A DNA stretch of 24,815 nt from Acetobacteraceae bacterium. Lineage in GTDB: Bacteria > Pseudomonadota > Alphaproteobacteria > Acetobacterales > Acetobacteraceae. This document shows, in pieces, positions 15,809-22,724 of the stretch. Both the position numbers and the translations under genes were made by a program. The stretch is taken from positions 1 to 24,815 of the forward strand of contig PLSZ01000101.1 in assembly GCA_003164305.1 (NCBI GenBank), written 5' to 3'. The notes beneath the pieces are model-generated. The model saw only the letters and a list, made by a program, of their open reading frames with translations. It ran no database searches and was not told where the DNA came from. Positions within the stretch are counted from its first letter, which is position 1; every line of letters starts with the position of its first letter.

Positions 15809-16369
15809 TCAGTCCTTCAGCAGACGCGCCGCCCAATCGGCGACCGAGTCGCCACTGCTGATATCAGCCTGCACGAGCCCATCGATCATGAACGTCGGCG
15901 ACACATGAATCCCGTTCTGGCGAGCATACTTGCAGTGCCATTTGATCTCCCGGTCCAGATCGGGGATCGCGAACGCCTCGGCGAGTTTGACGCCGCTATA
16001 GCCTTCGATCCGCGCGATGATGTCGCTGGGCGTGGCGTCGAGATTGGGGCCGCGGCAATGACGCTCGAACTCGAATTCTTCACGGTGCGCGGCCACCGCC
16101 GCCATGACGGATTTCGCCGTCGCTTTGCCGCCGGGCAGCGTGGAGGCGGCGAGGATGCAGCGCGTGATCACGCCCGAATACATGTGCCAGGGCTGCGATT
16201 GGAGATGGATCCTGATGGTGATCCGGTCCTCGCCCGCCTGAGCGAGCAGGTCGTCGAGTTTGCCGAACGCTTTGACGGAGTAGGGGCAGGTCGGTTCGAG
16301 GAAGACCTCGAACAAGCGAGGGCCATGGCCCCAGACGAGAGGATCGGCGCGCCATGCGATTTGGGTCAT
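15809..16369 (-). CDS. DsbA-like thioredoxin-fold protein with a single active-site Cys
   Basis: The 186-residue product has the thioredoxin/DsbA layout: strand RLFEVFLEPT, then CPYS at residues 28-31, an alpha-helical insert, and a cis-Pro loop HVSPTFMIDG (Pro158). The second Cys of CxxC is Ser, so it cannot form the usual internal disulfide. Other cysteines (ITRC, ERHC, WHC) are scattered. No signal peptide is evident, so it may be cytosolic and act like a monothiol reductase, a glutathione-dependent enzyme such as a 2-hydroxychromene-2-carboxylate-isomerase relative, or a binding protein. An AAGGA site precedes the ATG at 16369. Fold is likely; function is not shown. Confidence 0.82.
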   Translation of the reverse strand: MTQIAWRADPLVWGHGPRLFEVFLEPTCPYSVKAFGKLDDLLAQAGEDRITIRIHLQSQPWHMYSGVITRCILAASTLPGGKATAKSVMAAVAAHREEFEFERHCRGPNLDATPSDIIARIEGYSGVKLAEAFAIPDLDREIKWHCKYARQNGIHVSPTFMIDGLVQADISSGDSVADWAARLLKD

Positions 16370-16721
16370 GTGTGTTTCCTTTTTGAGCGGCTAAGCCGCG
16401 GGGGTGCGCGTCCTGGGGACGAGACGCGGTCGCCGCGGAACGGCACGTGGTTCGATTGTGAGTTGTCGGCAGTTGGGTCGTCGTCTGGCAACATCCCGGC
16501 TGAGTCAAGGCGTCCGTCGGCAACTGGCGATGGTGCGATCCCCGGGATGCGACAGCGGGATTGTCTCGGCACGGTTGGCGCGAAGGCCGCTGACCGGGAC
16601 CACATCAGGGGCAATCGTAACAACCTGGACGCCGTTGATGTGGTGTGGTTTGCTGAGAACGCGCTTTGCTCGATCCGTCGATTCTCGAAATCGATGACAA
16701 TCAGACGTTGTAGGAGCGACA
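16370..16721. other. Gene-free interval of 352 bp
   Basis: I see no credible gene here. It separates divergent genes and should contain both their promoters. A near-perfect stem GCGGCT-A-AGCCGC lies at 16387-16399, just before the DsbA-like ribosome site. On the other side, TCGATT and AATCGA (16678-16683 and 16689-16694, spacer of 5) form an inverted repeat about 28 bp before the reductase ATG, whose ribosome site AGGAG is at 16712-16716. The right part looks less GC-rich than the surroundings. Confidence 0.6.
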
Positions 16722-17642
16722 ATGCTTATTCTTCTGACCGGCGGTACTGGCATGGTCGGTCGAAATATCCAGGACTCGCCGGGGGCCTCGGACCACGCAT
16801 TGCTTTGTCCCAGGCGGCAGGAGTTGGATCTCCTCGATTCGTTCGCGGTCCAGCGCTACATTGATGCTCATAAGCCGGACCTGATCATCCACGCCGCTGG
16901 ATTTGTCGGTGGTATCCTGGAAAACGCCCGCGATCACGTCTCATTCATGCTCAGGAACCTGGATCTCGGCCGCAATGTCGTCGTGGCGGCAATGCGGGCC
17001 GGGATACCGCGACTGCTAAATCTTGGTAGCTCCTGCATGTATCCATTCGATGTGGAAAACCCCTTGCGAGAGGAACAGATTCTGACCGGCTCACTGGAGC
17101 CGACCAATGAGGGCTACGCGGTCGCGAAGATCGCGATCTTGCAACTGTGCCGCTATATCAATCGAGAGTGCCCCGGCCTGGCCTACAAGACCTTGATCCC
17201 CTGCAACCTTTACGGATGCCACGATCATTTCGATACAAGAGGGGGCCACATGTTGCCCATGGTGATCGCCAGGCTGCGCCTCGCCAAACAAAACGGTGCG
17301 CGGGAGGTTGAAATCTGGGGCGATGGCACGGCTCGACGAGAATACTTGTACGCCGGCGACCTTGGCGACGCGATCTGGGCTGCTGTCAACGACTTCGACG
17401 CGGTTCCCGCCGTTATGAATGTCGGGTCAGGCGTAGACGAAAGCATCAACGCCTATTATCAGGCGGCCGCTGAAATCGTGGGTTACTCTGGCCGCTTCGT
17501 TCACGACCTGACCAAGCCGGTCGGTATGCAGCAGAAGTTGCTGGATGTTAGTCGCATGAAGGCCTGGGGGTTCACGCCGGCTCACTCGTTACGGGCTGGT
17601 CTTGAGGTTACCTATCGTTACTACTTAGCGATGGACCCGTGA
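16722..17642 (+). CDS. GDP-L-fucose-synthase-like NAD(P)-dependent epimerase/reductase
   Basis: The 306-residue product is a short-chain SDR of sugar-nucleotide type. The Rossmann motif is TGGTGMVG (6-13). SSCMYP supplies Ser104 and Cys105, and YAVAK supplies Tyr132 and Lys136. His176 lies in GGHMLP. These match the Ser, Cys109, Tyr136, Lys140 and His179 catalytic set of E. coli GDP-L-fucose synthase with an offset of three or four. That enzyme epimerises and reduces GDP-4-keto-6-deoxymannose. No gmd (GDP-mannose dehydratase) is beside it, so the precursor must come from elsewhere, or the true product differs. An AGGAG site lies six bases before the ATG. It converges on a glycosyltransferase gene, probably in the same pathway of surface glycan synthesis. 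Confidence 0.85.
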   Translation: MLILLTGGTGMVGRNIQDSPGASDHALLCPRRQELDLLDSFAVQRYIDAHKPDLIIHAAGFVGGILENARDHVSFMLRNLDLGRNVVVAAMRAGIPRLLNLGSSCMYPFDVENPLREEQILTGSLEPTNEGYAVAKIAILQLCRYINRECPGLAYKTLIPCNLYGCHDHFDTRGGHMLPMVIARLRLAKQNGAREVEIWGDGTARREYLYAGDLGDAIWAAVNDFDAVPAVMNVGSGVDESINAYYQAAAEIVGYSGRFVHDLTKPVGMQQKLLDVSRMKAWGFTPAHSLRAGLEVTYRYYLAMDP

Positions 17643-17677
17643 CCGGACGGCGGTGTCGGTAACGCGCGAGGGGCGTT

Positions 17678-18904
17678 TCAGGCGCGCGCCAAAGCGCGGT
17701 TGATCGCATCGACCATGGGTCGGGCGAAATTTTCTGGGGTGTTCTCGGCGAAGCCCCTGGTACCATTCGTCCCCAGGGTCGCCCGAAGGACCGGATCACG
17801 GACGAGGCATGTCAATGCATCGGCGACAACTTCGGGGGAATCAGATTCCAGGGTCAGCCCGCAATGATAATCCTCGACCAATCGCCCGATGACGCCCTGG
17901 CGCCGAGCGATTACCGGACGTCCGAATTTTGCCGATTTGACCAGAACATTGCTGGAGAAAACGAATTTTCGTTCATAAAATACCCACGTGATATCAGCCG
18001 CGTTCATCGGATCGATATCTTCGCTTCGCCGGATGAAGCGGTTTGCCTCGATCAATCGGCCATGCGCGCGTAGTTTGTTGGCGGCGTCACTATTCAGGGC
18101 ATTGCCGATGTGGTCAGGGTTTTGCCTGCCCGCCAGAAACACCGTCACATCGAGGTCGGGGATCAATCGCGCCGCGCCTTCCAACAGGATATCGACGCAT
18201 TTCCGGCGGTCGATCTGGCCAAAAATCAGAACCACGCAGGTTTCAGGACGGATTCCATAGGCCGCCCGTGCATCCGCGGAGTTACTCAGTACGGGTGGTT
18301 CGCAACAATCAACGCAATGCGCGACTTTGGGATGATTAGTGGCGGGAACCAGATACGGATTAACAGCGCCGAAACAGACAAGTGTGGGATCACGAAGAAG
18401 GCGGCGGAGAAAGATTCCCTGTAACAGGTCAGTTCCTTGGCTGCCGCCGGTTATGCCAACCTTTCGGTGGTGATATCGAATCGAGATGGAAATCGTTGCC
18501 CAAGGCTTGCCTCGAAACAACCCAGGGCGCAGCACCAGGTGAAGTAGACCGACGGTTTCAAGGTACGGGATCAGAATGAAATCCAGATTTTCGGGGCCGA
18601 TCTCAGCGATGCCGCGATCCAGCAATTCGGCATGCCGCCACTGTTGCTCGTAAAACGCGCTGATTGCCCCGAACAGGCGGCTCCGGTCTGTCACCGAGGA
18701 AGCGATATGGGTGGTGACCAGATCGGCGAAATCGCTGAGCACTTCGCGGCTGCTGTGATGCTCGGCAACCTGGCGCGTCGTCAACAAAGTGACCTTGGCG
18801 TTCGCGACAAGCAGTCTTATGCCATCGAGCAGGTAGCGAATCAGATCCATCTGATGGCCGCCAATGGTCGGCTCGAATATTAAGATATTCGCGCGCGCGG
18901 ACAT
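17678..18904 (-). CDS. Glycosyltransferase, GT-B fold (family 4-like)
   Basis: The 408-residue product starts MSARANILIFEPTIGGHQMD, an N-terminal GT-B strand with a Gly-rich loop. The C-terminal donor domain has VVLIFGQIDRRKCVDILLEG, VTVFLAGRQ and a late SSNVLVKSAKFGRPVIARRQGVIG resembling the usual nucleotide-sugar binding region of GT4 (K-AE-ALGxPVIA-xxGG). GLTLESDSPE follows, as in family 4 enzymes. The frame is open to 18982, but the ATG at 18904 with GGGAGA seven bases upstream fits better than the 26-residue extension. Cytosolic or membrane-peripheral transfer of a sugar to a lipid or glycan acceptor is expected. The donor may be the neighbouring reductase's product, by inference only. 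Confidence 0.83.
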   Translation of the reverse strand: MSARANILIFEPTIGGHQMDLIRYLLDGIRLLVANAKVTLLTTRQVAEHHSSREVLSDFADLVTTHIASSVTDRSRLFGAISAFYEQQWRHAELLDRGIAEIGPENLDFILIPYLETVGLLHLVLRPGLFRGKPWATISISIRYHHRKVGITGGSQGTDLLQGIFLRRLLRDPTLVCFGAVNPYLVPATNHPKVAHCVDCCEPPVLSNSADARAAYGIRPETCVVLIFGQIDRRKCVDILLEGAARLIPDLDVTVFLAGRQNPDHIGNALNSDAANKLRAHGRLIEANRFIRRSEDIDPMNAADITWVFYERKFVFSSNVLVKSAKFGRPVIARRQGVIGRLVEDYHCGLTLESDSPEVVADALTCLVRDPVLRATLGTNGTRGFAENTPENFARPMVDAINRALARA

Positions 18905-19018
18905 GCTGTCTCCCGGTGCGATCCAATCTGGCATACCCTGCCGTCCGGCGGGTGTTCGCGACATGCGACGCCCGATCCACAAACCGGCTCGCCTATGGCG
19001 GTCGGCGCCAATTTCGTA

Positions 19019-20392
19019 CTACCTCTCCATCATCCGCAACAAACTAATCCCCGCCGCCGCCAGAGCGATCGCCGCCGCGCAGATCGTCGTCACCGTCGTC
19101 CCATTCAGCGGCGCCAGCCCGAACACCAGGGCCACCAGCGACGCCCCGATCGTCTGCCCGATCAGCCGAGCCGACGCCTGCATCCCCGACGCCCCGCCCG
19201 ACCGCCGGCTCGGCGCCGAAACGATGATCGCCCGGTTATTCGGCGTGTTGAAGAACCCGAACCCCAACCCGCAAATCAGCATCCGCCACGCGATGTCCCA
19301 CGTGTTCGGCTCGGCCGGCAGCCAACTCACCAGCGCAAGCCCCACCGCCAACACCGTCAGTCCCGCGCCGCTCAGGATCCCCACCGGATAGCGGTCCGCC
19401 AACCGCCCGGTGAACGGAGCGATCACCGCCACCATCAGCGGCCACGGCGTCATCAGCAACCCGGTCCTCACCTGGCCCAGTCCCAGGGTGTTCTCGAACA
19501 GGAACGGCAGGGACACCATCGCCATCGATTGCGCCGTGAACGCGCAGATCGAGGTGCAGATGGACAGCGCGAACAGCGGAATGCGCATCAGGTCCACTGG
19601 CACCAGCGGCGAGCTCCGGCTGAGCTCCCGCACCACCAACACCGCGCCGACCGCCAGGGCAGCGGCGGCCTCGAACAGCACCCATTCGGTGCGCTCTCCG
19701 TGGCCGACGCCGTCGATGGAGATGATCAGCACGCCCAGGGAAACGGCGCTCATGAGAGCGGCGAGGATGTCGAACTTGATGCCGGAGCTTGGGGTGGCCG
19801 GCAACGCGCGCCAGGCGATCACCACGGCGACAATGCCGATCGGCACGTTGATCGCGAACAGCCAGGGCCAGTTGGCGACCGACAGGATGGCGGCGGCGGC
19901 GGTCGGGCCGGCGGCGGAGGCGATCGAGCCGATCGTCGCGTTGATGCCGAGGCCCCGGCCGATCCAGACGCGGGGATAAATGGCTCGAACCAGCGCGCCG
20001 TTGACGCTCATGATGCCGGCGGCGCCGAACCCCTGGAACACCCGCGCCAGAGCCAATGTCGGCAGCGACCAGGACAGCGCGCAGCCGAGCGAGGCGACGG
20101 TGAACCCCACCAACCCCCATTGATACACCCGGCGATAGCCGAAAATGTCCCCCAGAGAGGCCAACGGCAGCAACGATATCGTCACCGCCAATTGATACGC
20201 GTTCACCACCCAGATCGAATTCGCCGGACTGGTGTTCAGATCGCCGGCGATGGTGGGCAGCGCGACGTTGGCGATCGCTCCATCCAGGACCGCCATCGTC
20301 AGGCCCAAAGCGATGGTCAGAATGCCCCAATAACGCTGCGGGATGGGCAGGCCATCGGCCGGCTCGGCTGGCAGGCGGATCGCGCCCGACAT
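19019..20392 (-). CDS. MFS drug:H+ antiporter, DHA2 (EmrB/QacA) type
   Basis: The 457-residue polytopic protein has many hydrophobic helices, about 14 by eye. The first helix ends LGLTMAVLDGAIANVALPTI, the DHA2 helix-1 motif D1. Motif A is LASLGDIFGYRRVYQWG between helices 2 and 3. ARVFQGFGAAGIMSVNGALV is motif B-like. NWPWLFAINVPIG matches the loop typical of QacA/EmrB proteins. It is an inner-membrane proton-coupled exporter; substrate unknown. No EmrA adaptor or regulator lies beside it. The upstream intergenic region (20393-20798) contains a repeat cluster rather than a gene, and the 114-bp gap before the glycosyltransferase gives no operon evidence. Confidence 0.9.
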   Translation of the reverse strand: MSGAIRLPAEPADGLPIPQRYWGILTIALGLTMAVLDGAIANVALPTIAGDLNTSPANSIWVVNAYQLAVTISLLPLASLGDIFGYRRVYQWGLVGFTVASLGCALSWSLPTLALARVFQGFGAAGIMSVNGALVRAIYPRVWIGRGLGINATIGSIASAAGPTAAAAILSVANWPWLFAINVPIGIVAVVIAWRALPATPSSGIKFDILAALMSAVSLGVLIISIDGVGHGERTEWVLFEAAAALAVGAVLVVRELSRSSPLVPVDLMRIPLFALSICTSICAFTAQSMAMVSLPFLFENTLGLGQVRTGLLMTPWPLMVAVIAPFTGRLADRYPVGILSGAGLTVLAVGLALVSWLPAEPNTWDIAWRMLICGLGFGFFNTPNNRAIIVSAPSRRSGGASGMQASARLIGQTIGASLVALVFGLAPLNGTTVTTICAAAIALAAAGISLLRMMER

Positions 20393-20558
20393 CAGCCGGC
20401 GAGCACGAGGCGCTGGACGGGATGGGTGTGCCGGCTGGCTGGGGTGGCGTCGGTCACGGTGTCGCGGAGCTCCTCATGGCCCTGAAACATTCCCCCCCGA
20501 TCCCGACAATACCGGAAGATTGCCTCGTGTCAGCAGCGCACCGGACACCCCTGTCCGC
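20393..20558. other. Gene-free stretch upstream of the MFS gene (left part of a 406-bp gap)
   Basis: No coding region is credible between the MFS start and the CarD stop at 20799. This left part should hold the MFS promoter. The right part is occupied by palindromic repeats. Translations of the gap give repeats of the type ILGLDPRI and SSPRMT, which are products of the palindromes and not genes. Confidence 0.55.
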
Positions 20559-20725
20559 GTCATCCTCGGGCTCGACCCGAGGATCTCTCGACGCACCAAG
20601 GAATTCACAGGTCGGACACGGTGCCTGGGCCGGCCGATCCTCGGGTCCAGCCCGAGGATGACGTTTGGGGGCCGAGGATGACGTTCAGAAGCCCGAGGAT
20701 GATGGGGTGGCCCAAGCATGACGTT
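20559..20725. repeat. REP-like palindromes plus 20-bp-period half-sites (locus 2)
   Basis: Element A (20559-20586) has 9-bp arms ATCCTCGGG and CCCGAGGAT around CTCGA. Element B (20636-20662) is the same palindrome in the opposite orientation with loop CTGGA. From B, half-copies CGAGGATGA(C/T) recur at 20-bp steps near 20652, 20672 and 20692, and a weaker AAGCATGACG follows at about 20713. Read on the minus strand, the half-site array runs into full palindrome B, which is the same design as at 15641-15754. A stands alone and faces the other way. Confidence 0.85.
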
Positions 20726-20798
20726 CGATCCGGCGCTGCGACATGCTGATCCGCGCGCACACCGGGCACCGCTCCGTGAAACGGCGCTCCGAGCCAGA

Positions 20799-21440
20799 TC
20801 ACGCTGTCTTCAGGAACTCGATCAGCTTGGCGACAGCGGCCGGCTTGTCGGTCTTGTCCAACGCGGCCAACTCCGCCGCCAGACGGTCCAGCGCCGCCTC
20901 GTAGATCTGCCGCTCCGAAAAGCTTTGATCCGGCTGGCCGGAGTTGCGGTGCAGGTCGCGCACCACCTCGGCGATCGCCAGCGGGTCGCCGGAGTTGATC
21001 TTCGCCTCATACTCCTGCGCGCGGCGAGACCACATCGTGCGCTTGATCCGCGCGCGGCCTTTCAGCACGGCCAGAGCCTCGTCGAACTGCTTGCGGGTGG
21101 CCAGCTTGCGCAGCCCGGCGGTACGGGCCTTGGCCACGGGCACCCGCAACGTCATGCGGTTCTCTTCGAAGGTAATGTGGATCAGTTCCAGCCGATGGCC
21201 GGCGATCTCCTCCGTCGCGATACGCTCGACCTTGCCGACGCCATGGGTCGGGTAGACCACGTGATCGCCTTCAACGAACACTTCGGCCTTGGCGGGCGCG
21301 CGGGGAATCTGCTGCGGTCCACCATGCGACGGCCGGCTCATGGGCGAGGACACGGGTTTCGGCGCGACCGGAGCCTGGGGATCGGCGGTGTTGGCTGGAG
21401 CGTCTGACATCGGTGTTGCTTGTTCCATCTCGTCTTGCAT
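20799..21440 (-). CDS. CarD-family transcription factor
   Basis: The 213-residue product has a Pro/Ala-rich, probably disordered N-terminus (about residues 1-50). A CarD/CdnL/TRCF-like RNA-polymerase-interacting domain follows, starting VEGDHVVYPTHGVGKVERI and continuing RLELIHITFEENRMTLRVPVAK. The C-terminal helical domain includes RTMWSRRAQEYEAKINSGDP and IAEVVRDLHR, as in CdnL. The family binds the RNA polymerase beta subunit and stabilises the open complex. Start choice is uncertain: ATG at 21440 or 21410, neither with a strong ribosome site. It lies downstream of the ferredoxin gene on the same strand, a linkage frequent in alphaproteobacteria. Confidence 0.93.
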   Translation of the reverse strand: MQDEMEQATPMSDAPANTADPQAPVAPKPVSSPMSRPSHGGPQQIPRAPAKAEVFVEGDHVVYPTHGVGKVERIATEEIAGHRLELIHITFEENRMTLRVPVAKARTAGLRKLATRKQFDEALAVLKGRARIKRTMWSRRAQEYEAKINSGDPLAIAEVVRDLHRNSGQPDQSFSERQIYEAALDRLAAELAALDKTDKPAAVAKLIEFLKTA

Positions 21441-21471
21441 AAGGCCCGTCCGCTCAGGCGGTGGGGGATCG

Positions 21472-21486
21472 GGCGGCCGAGCCGCC
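21472..21486. other. Hairpin between fdxA and carD
   Basis: GGCGGC and GCCGCC pair perfectly around a CGA loop in the 66-bp gap between the ferredoxin stop and the CarD start. There is no T-run on the minus strand, so a simple terminator is not supported. It may be an mRNA-processing or partial-termination structure. Confidence 0.3.
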
Positions 21487-21506
21487 GTTTCCGGTCCGGG
21501 AGCGTA

Positions 21507-21839
21507 TCAGGGCTTGCCGGGTTCGGGCGAAAACAACGCTTCTTTCCCCGGCTTGTCCTTCCATTCGTCGGCGTCGTCCGGCGGCGTGCCCTTGCGGGTG
21601 ATGTTCGGCCACTCCGTCGCGTAGGTACGATTGCGTTCCAGCCATGGCGTCGCCTTGTCGTCGCTGTCGGCGACAATGGCCTCCGCCGGACATTCCGGCT
21701 CACACACCCCGCAATCGATGCATTCGTCGGGGTGGATCACCAGCATATTTTCGCCCACATAAAAGCAATCGACCGGGCAGACCTCGACGCAGTCCATAAA
21801 CTTACAACGGATACAGTTTTCGGTGACCACGTAGGTCAT
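21507..21839 (-). CDS. fdxA: 7Fe ferredoxin ([3Fe-4S][4Fe-4S])
   Basis: The 110-residue protein starts [17 protein letters not shown], the usual FdxA N-terminus. Cysteines at 9, 12, 17, 21, 25, 40, 43, 46 and 50 align one residue off those of Azotobacter vinelandii ferredoxin I. By that alignment, Cys9, Cys17 and Cys50 bind the 3Fe-4S cluster, and Cys21, Cys40, Cys43 and Cys46 the 4Fe-4S cluster; Cys12 and Cys25 are free. The 60-residue C-terminal extension ([16 protein letters not shown]) is normal for the family. It is a cytosolic electron carrier. The frame is open five codons further, but the Met at 21839 preceded by GAGGG gives the conserved start. Confidence 0.95.
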   Translation of the reverse strand: MTYVVTENCIRCKFMDCVEVCPVDCFYVGENMLVIHPDECIDCGVCEPECPAEAIVADSDDKATPWLERNRTYATEWPNITRKGTPPDDADEWKDKPGKEALFSPEPGKP

Positions 21840-22006
21840 TGGAACCCTCGACAAGTCAGATGGTCACGGTTTCCCGTGAGGCAATGGCCACTTTGAGCCG
21901 AATTTCAGACGCGGCGGTATGCCGATGTTTGCTGTAATGCGCAAGGTGCGGTGCGCGAGCCACTGATATGCGCCTCTTCCCCGGGGTCGGGCCCTGCGAT
22001 CGCGGC

Positions 22007-22642
22007 TCACGGCCTGACCGTCCGATAGGCCCGCAAAAACACGTCCGTGCCGCGGGACGCACGCTCCGCCACTTCCTCCGGTGCGCTGAGGCCGGCCAGG
22101 CCAAAGGCGATCTTCGCCGGCATGCTGCCTTCCCAGAGGCTGACCAGATCGTCGGCGGCTCGGTCGGCGTCATCGACGTCCAGGTCGCCTCGTTCCGCCG
22201 CCGCCGCGATGATGCCAGCCAACGCCGCGCGCACGCGGCCCGGACCGGCGGCGTAGAACCGGTCCGCCAACGGCCGGTTTGCCCGCAACGTCGCCGGCAG
22301 CGAATGCGCCATTGTGCAAATATCCGAGCCCAGAATCACACCCAGGACGACGGTGCCGACCGCGACCAGTTGTTCACGCAGCCCGCCACCCGGTTCCGGC
22401 GTCGTCAACGCGGCGATCATCTGATCCGAGGTCGCCAGCACGATTGTTTCGAATAACGTCTCCTTGTCATGGAAATGGCTGTAAACGGTCATCTTCGACA
22501 CGCGGGCGCCGGCCGCGACCGCCTCCATCGTCACGAGATCGAACGGCTGGGTGGCGAACAGCGCGCGCGCGGCCTTGATTATCGCCCCCCGCTTGGCGAT
22601 GTCTTTAGGCCGTCCTGGGCGATGAGAGGCCGTCTCCGCCAA
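22007..22642 (-). CDS. TetR/AcrR-family transcriptional regulator of efflux operon
   Basis: The protein has a TetR helix-turn-helix at its N-terminus: GAIIKAARALFATQPFDLVTM, then VAAGARVSKMTVYSHFHDKE with the TVYxHFxxKE signature. An all-helical ligand/dimer domain of the AefR-like type follows. The TTG at 22642 (211 residues) is chosen because GGAG lies eight bases upstream. A GTG at 22672 would add ten residues but lacks a ribosome site and would leave the inverted repeat almost at the start codon. It diverges from the efflux genes across a short gap containing a 25-bp inverted repeat, so it probably represses them and itself until a ligand binds. Ligand is unknown. Confidence 0.9.
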   Translation of the reverse strand: MAETASHRPGRPKDIAKRGAIIKAARALFATQPFDLVTMEAVAAGARVSKMTVYSHFHDKETLFETIVLATSDQMIAALTTPEPGGGLREQLVAVGTVVLGVILGSDICTMAHSLPATLRANRPLADRFYAAGPGRVRAALAGIIAAAAERGDLDVDDADRAADDLVSLWEGSMPAKIAFGLAGLSAPEEVAERASRGTDVFLRAYRTVRP

Positions 22643-22673
22643 GAAATTTTCTCCATGCGATACTGGACTCACG

Positions 22674-22698
22674 GGTCCAACATGGCATATATTGGACC
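22674..22698. promoter_or_regulatory. Likely TetR operator between regulator and efflux operon
   Basis: Perfect 7-bp arms GGTCCAA (22674-22680) and TTGGACC (22692-22698) flank an 11-bp AT-rich centre. A third half-site TGGAC lies at 22664-22668. The position between divergent tetR and the outer-membrane-factor gene, and the 25-bp span, fit TetR/AcrR operators. The AT-rich centre and the TATAGG downstream may belong to the promoters. Binding is inferred. Confidence 0.65.
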
Positions 22699-22724
22699 GA
22701 TCAGTATAGGAAAATAACGGAACG

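Noticed and set aside
16366..16722. Minus-strand frame of 118 codons in the 352-bp gap
   Set aside because: No family resemblance, no ribosome site, and it exactly fills a divergent promoter region.
15905..16864. Plus-strand open frame of 319 codons
   Set aside because: It crosses the DsbA-like gene in antisense and a promoter region, then enters the reductase gene out of frame.
18995..20485. Plus-strand open frame of 496 codons opposite the MFS gene
   Set aside because: Translation is almost all Arg, Gln, His and Pro, typical of the opposite strand of GC-rich membrane-protein genes.
20474..20719. Small frames giving ILGLDPRI / SSPRMT peptides
   Set aside because: These are translations of the palindromic repeats, a common false call in alphaproteobacteria.
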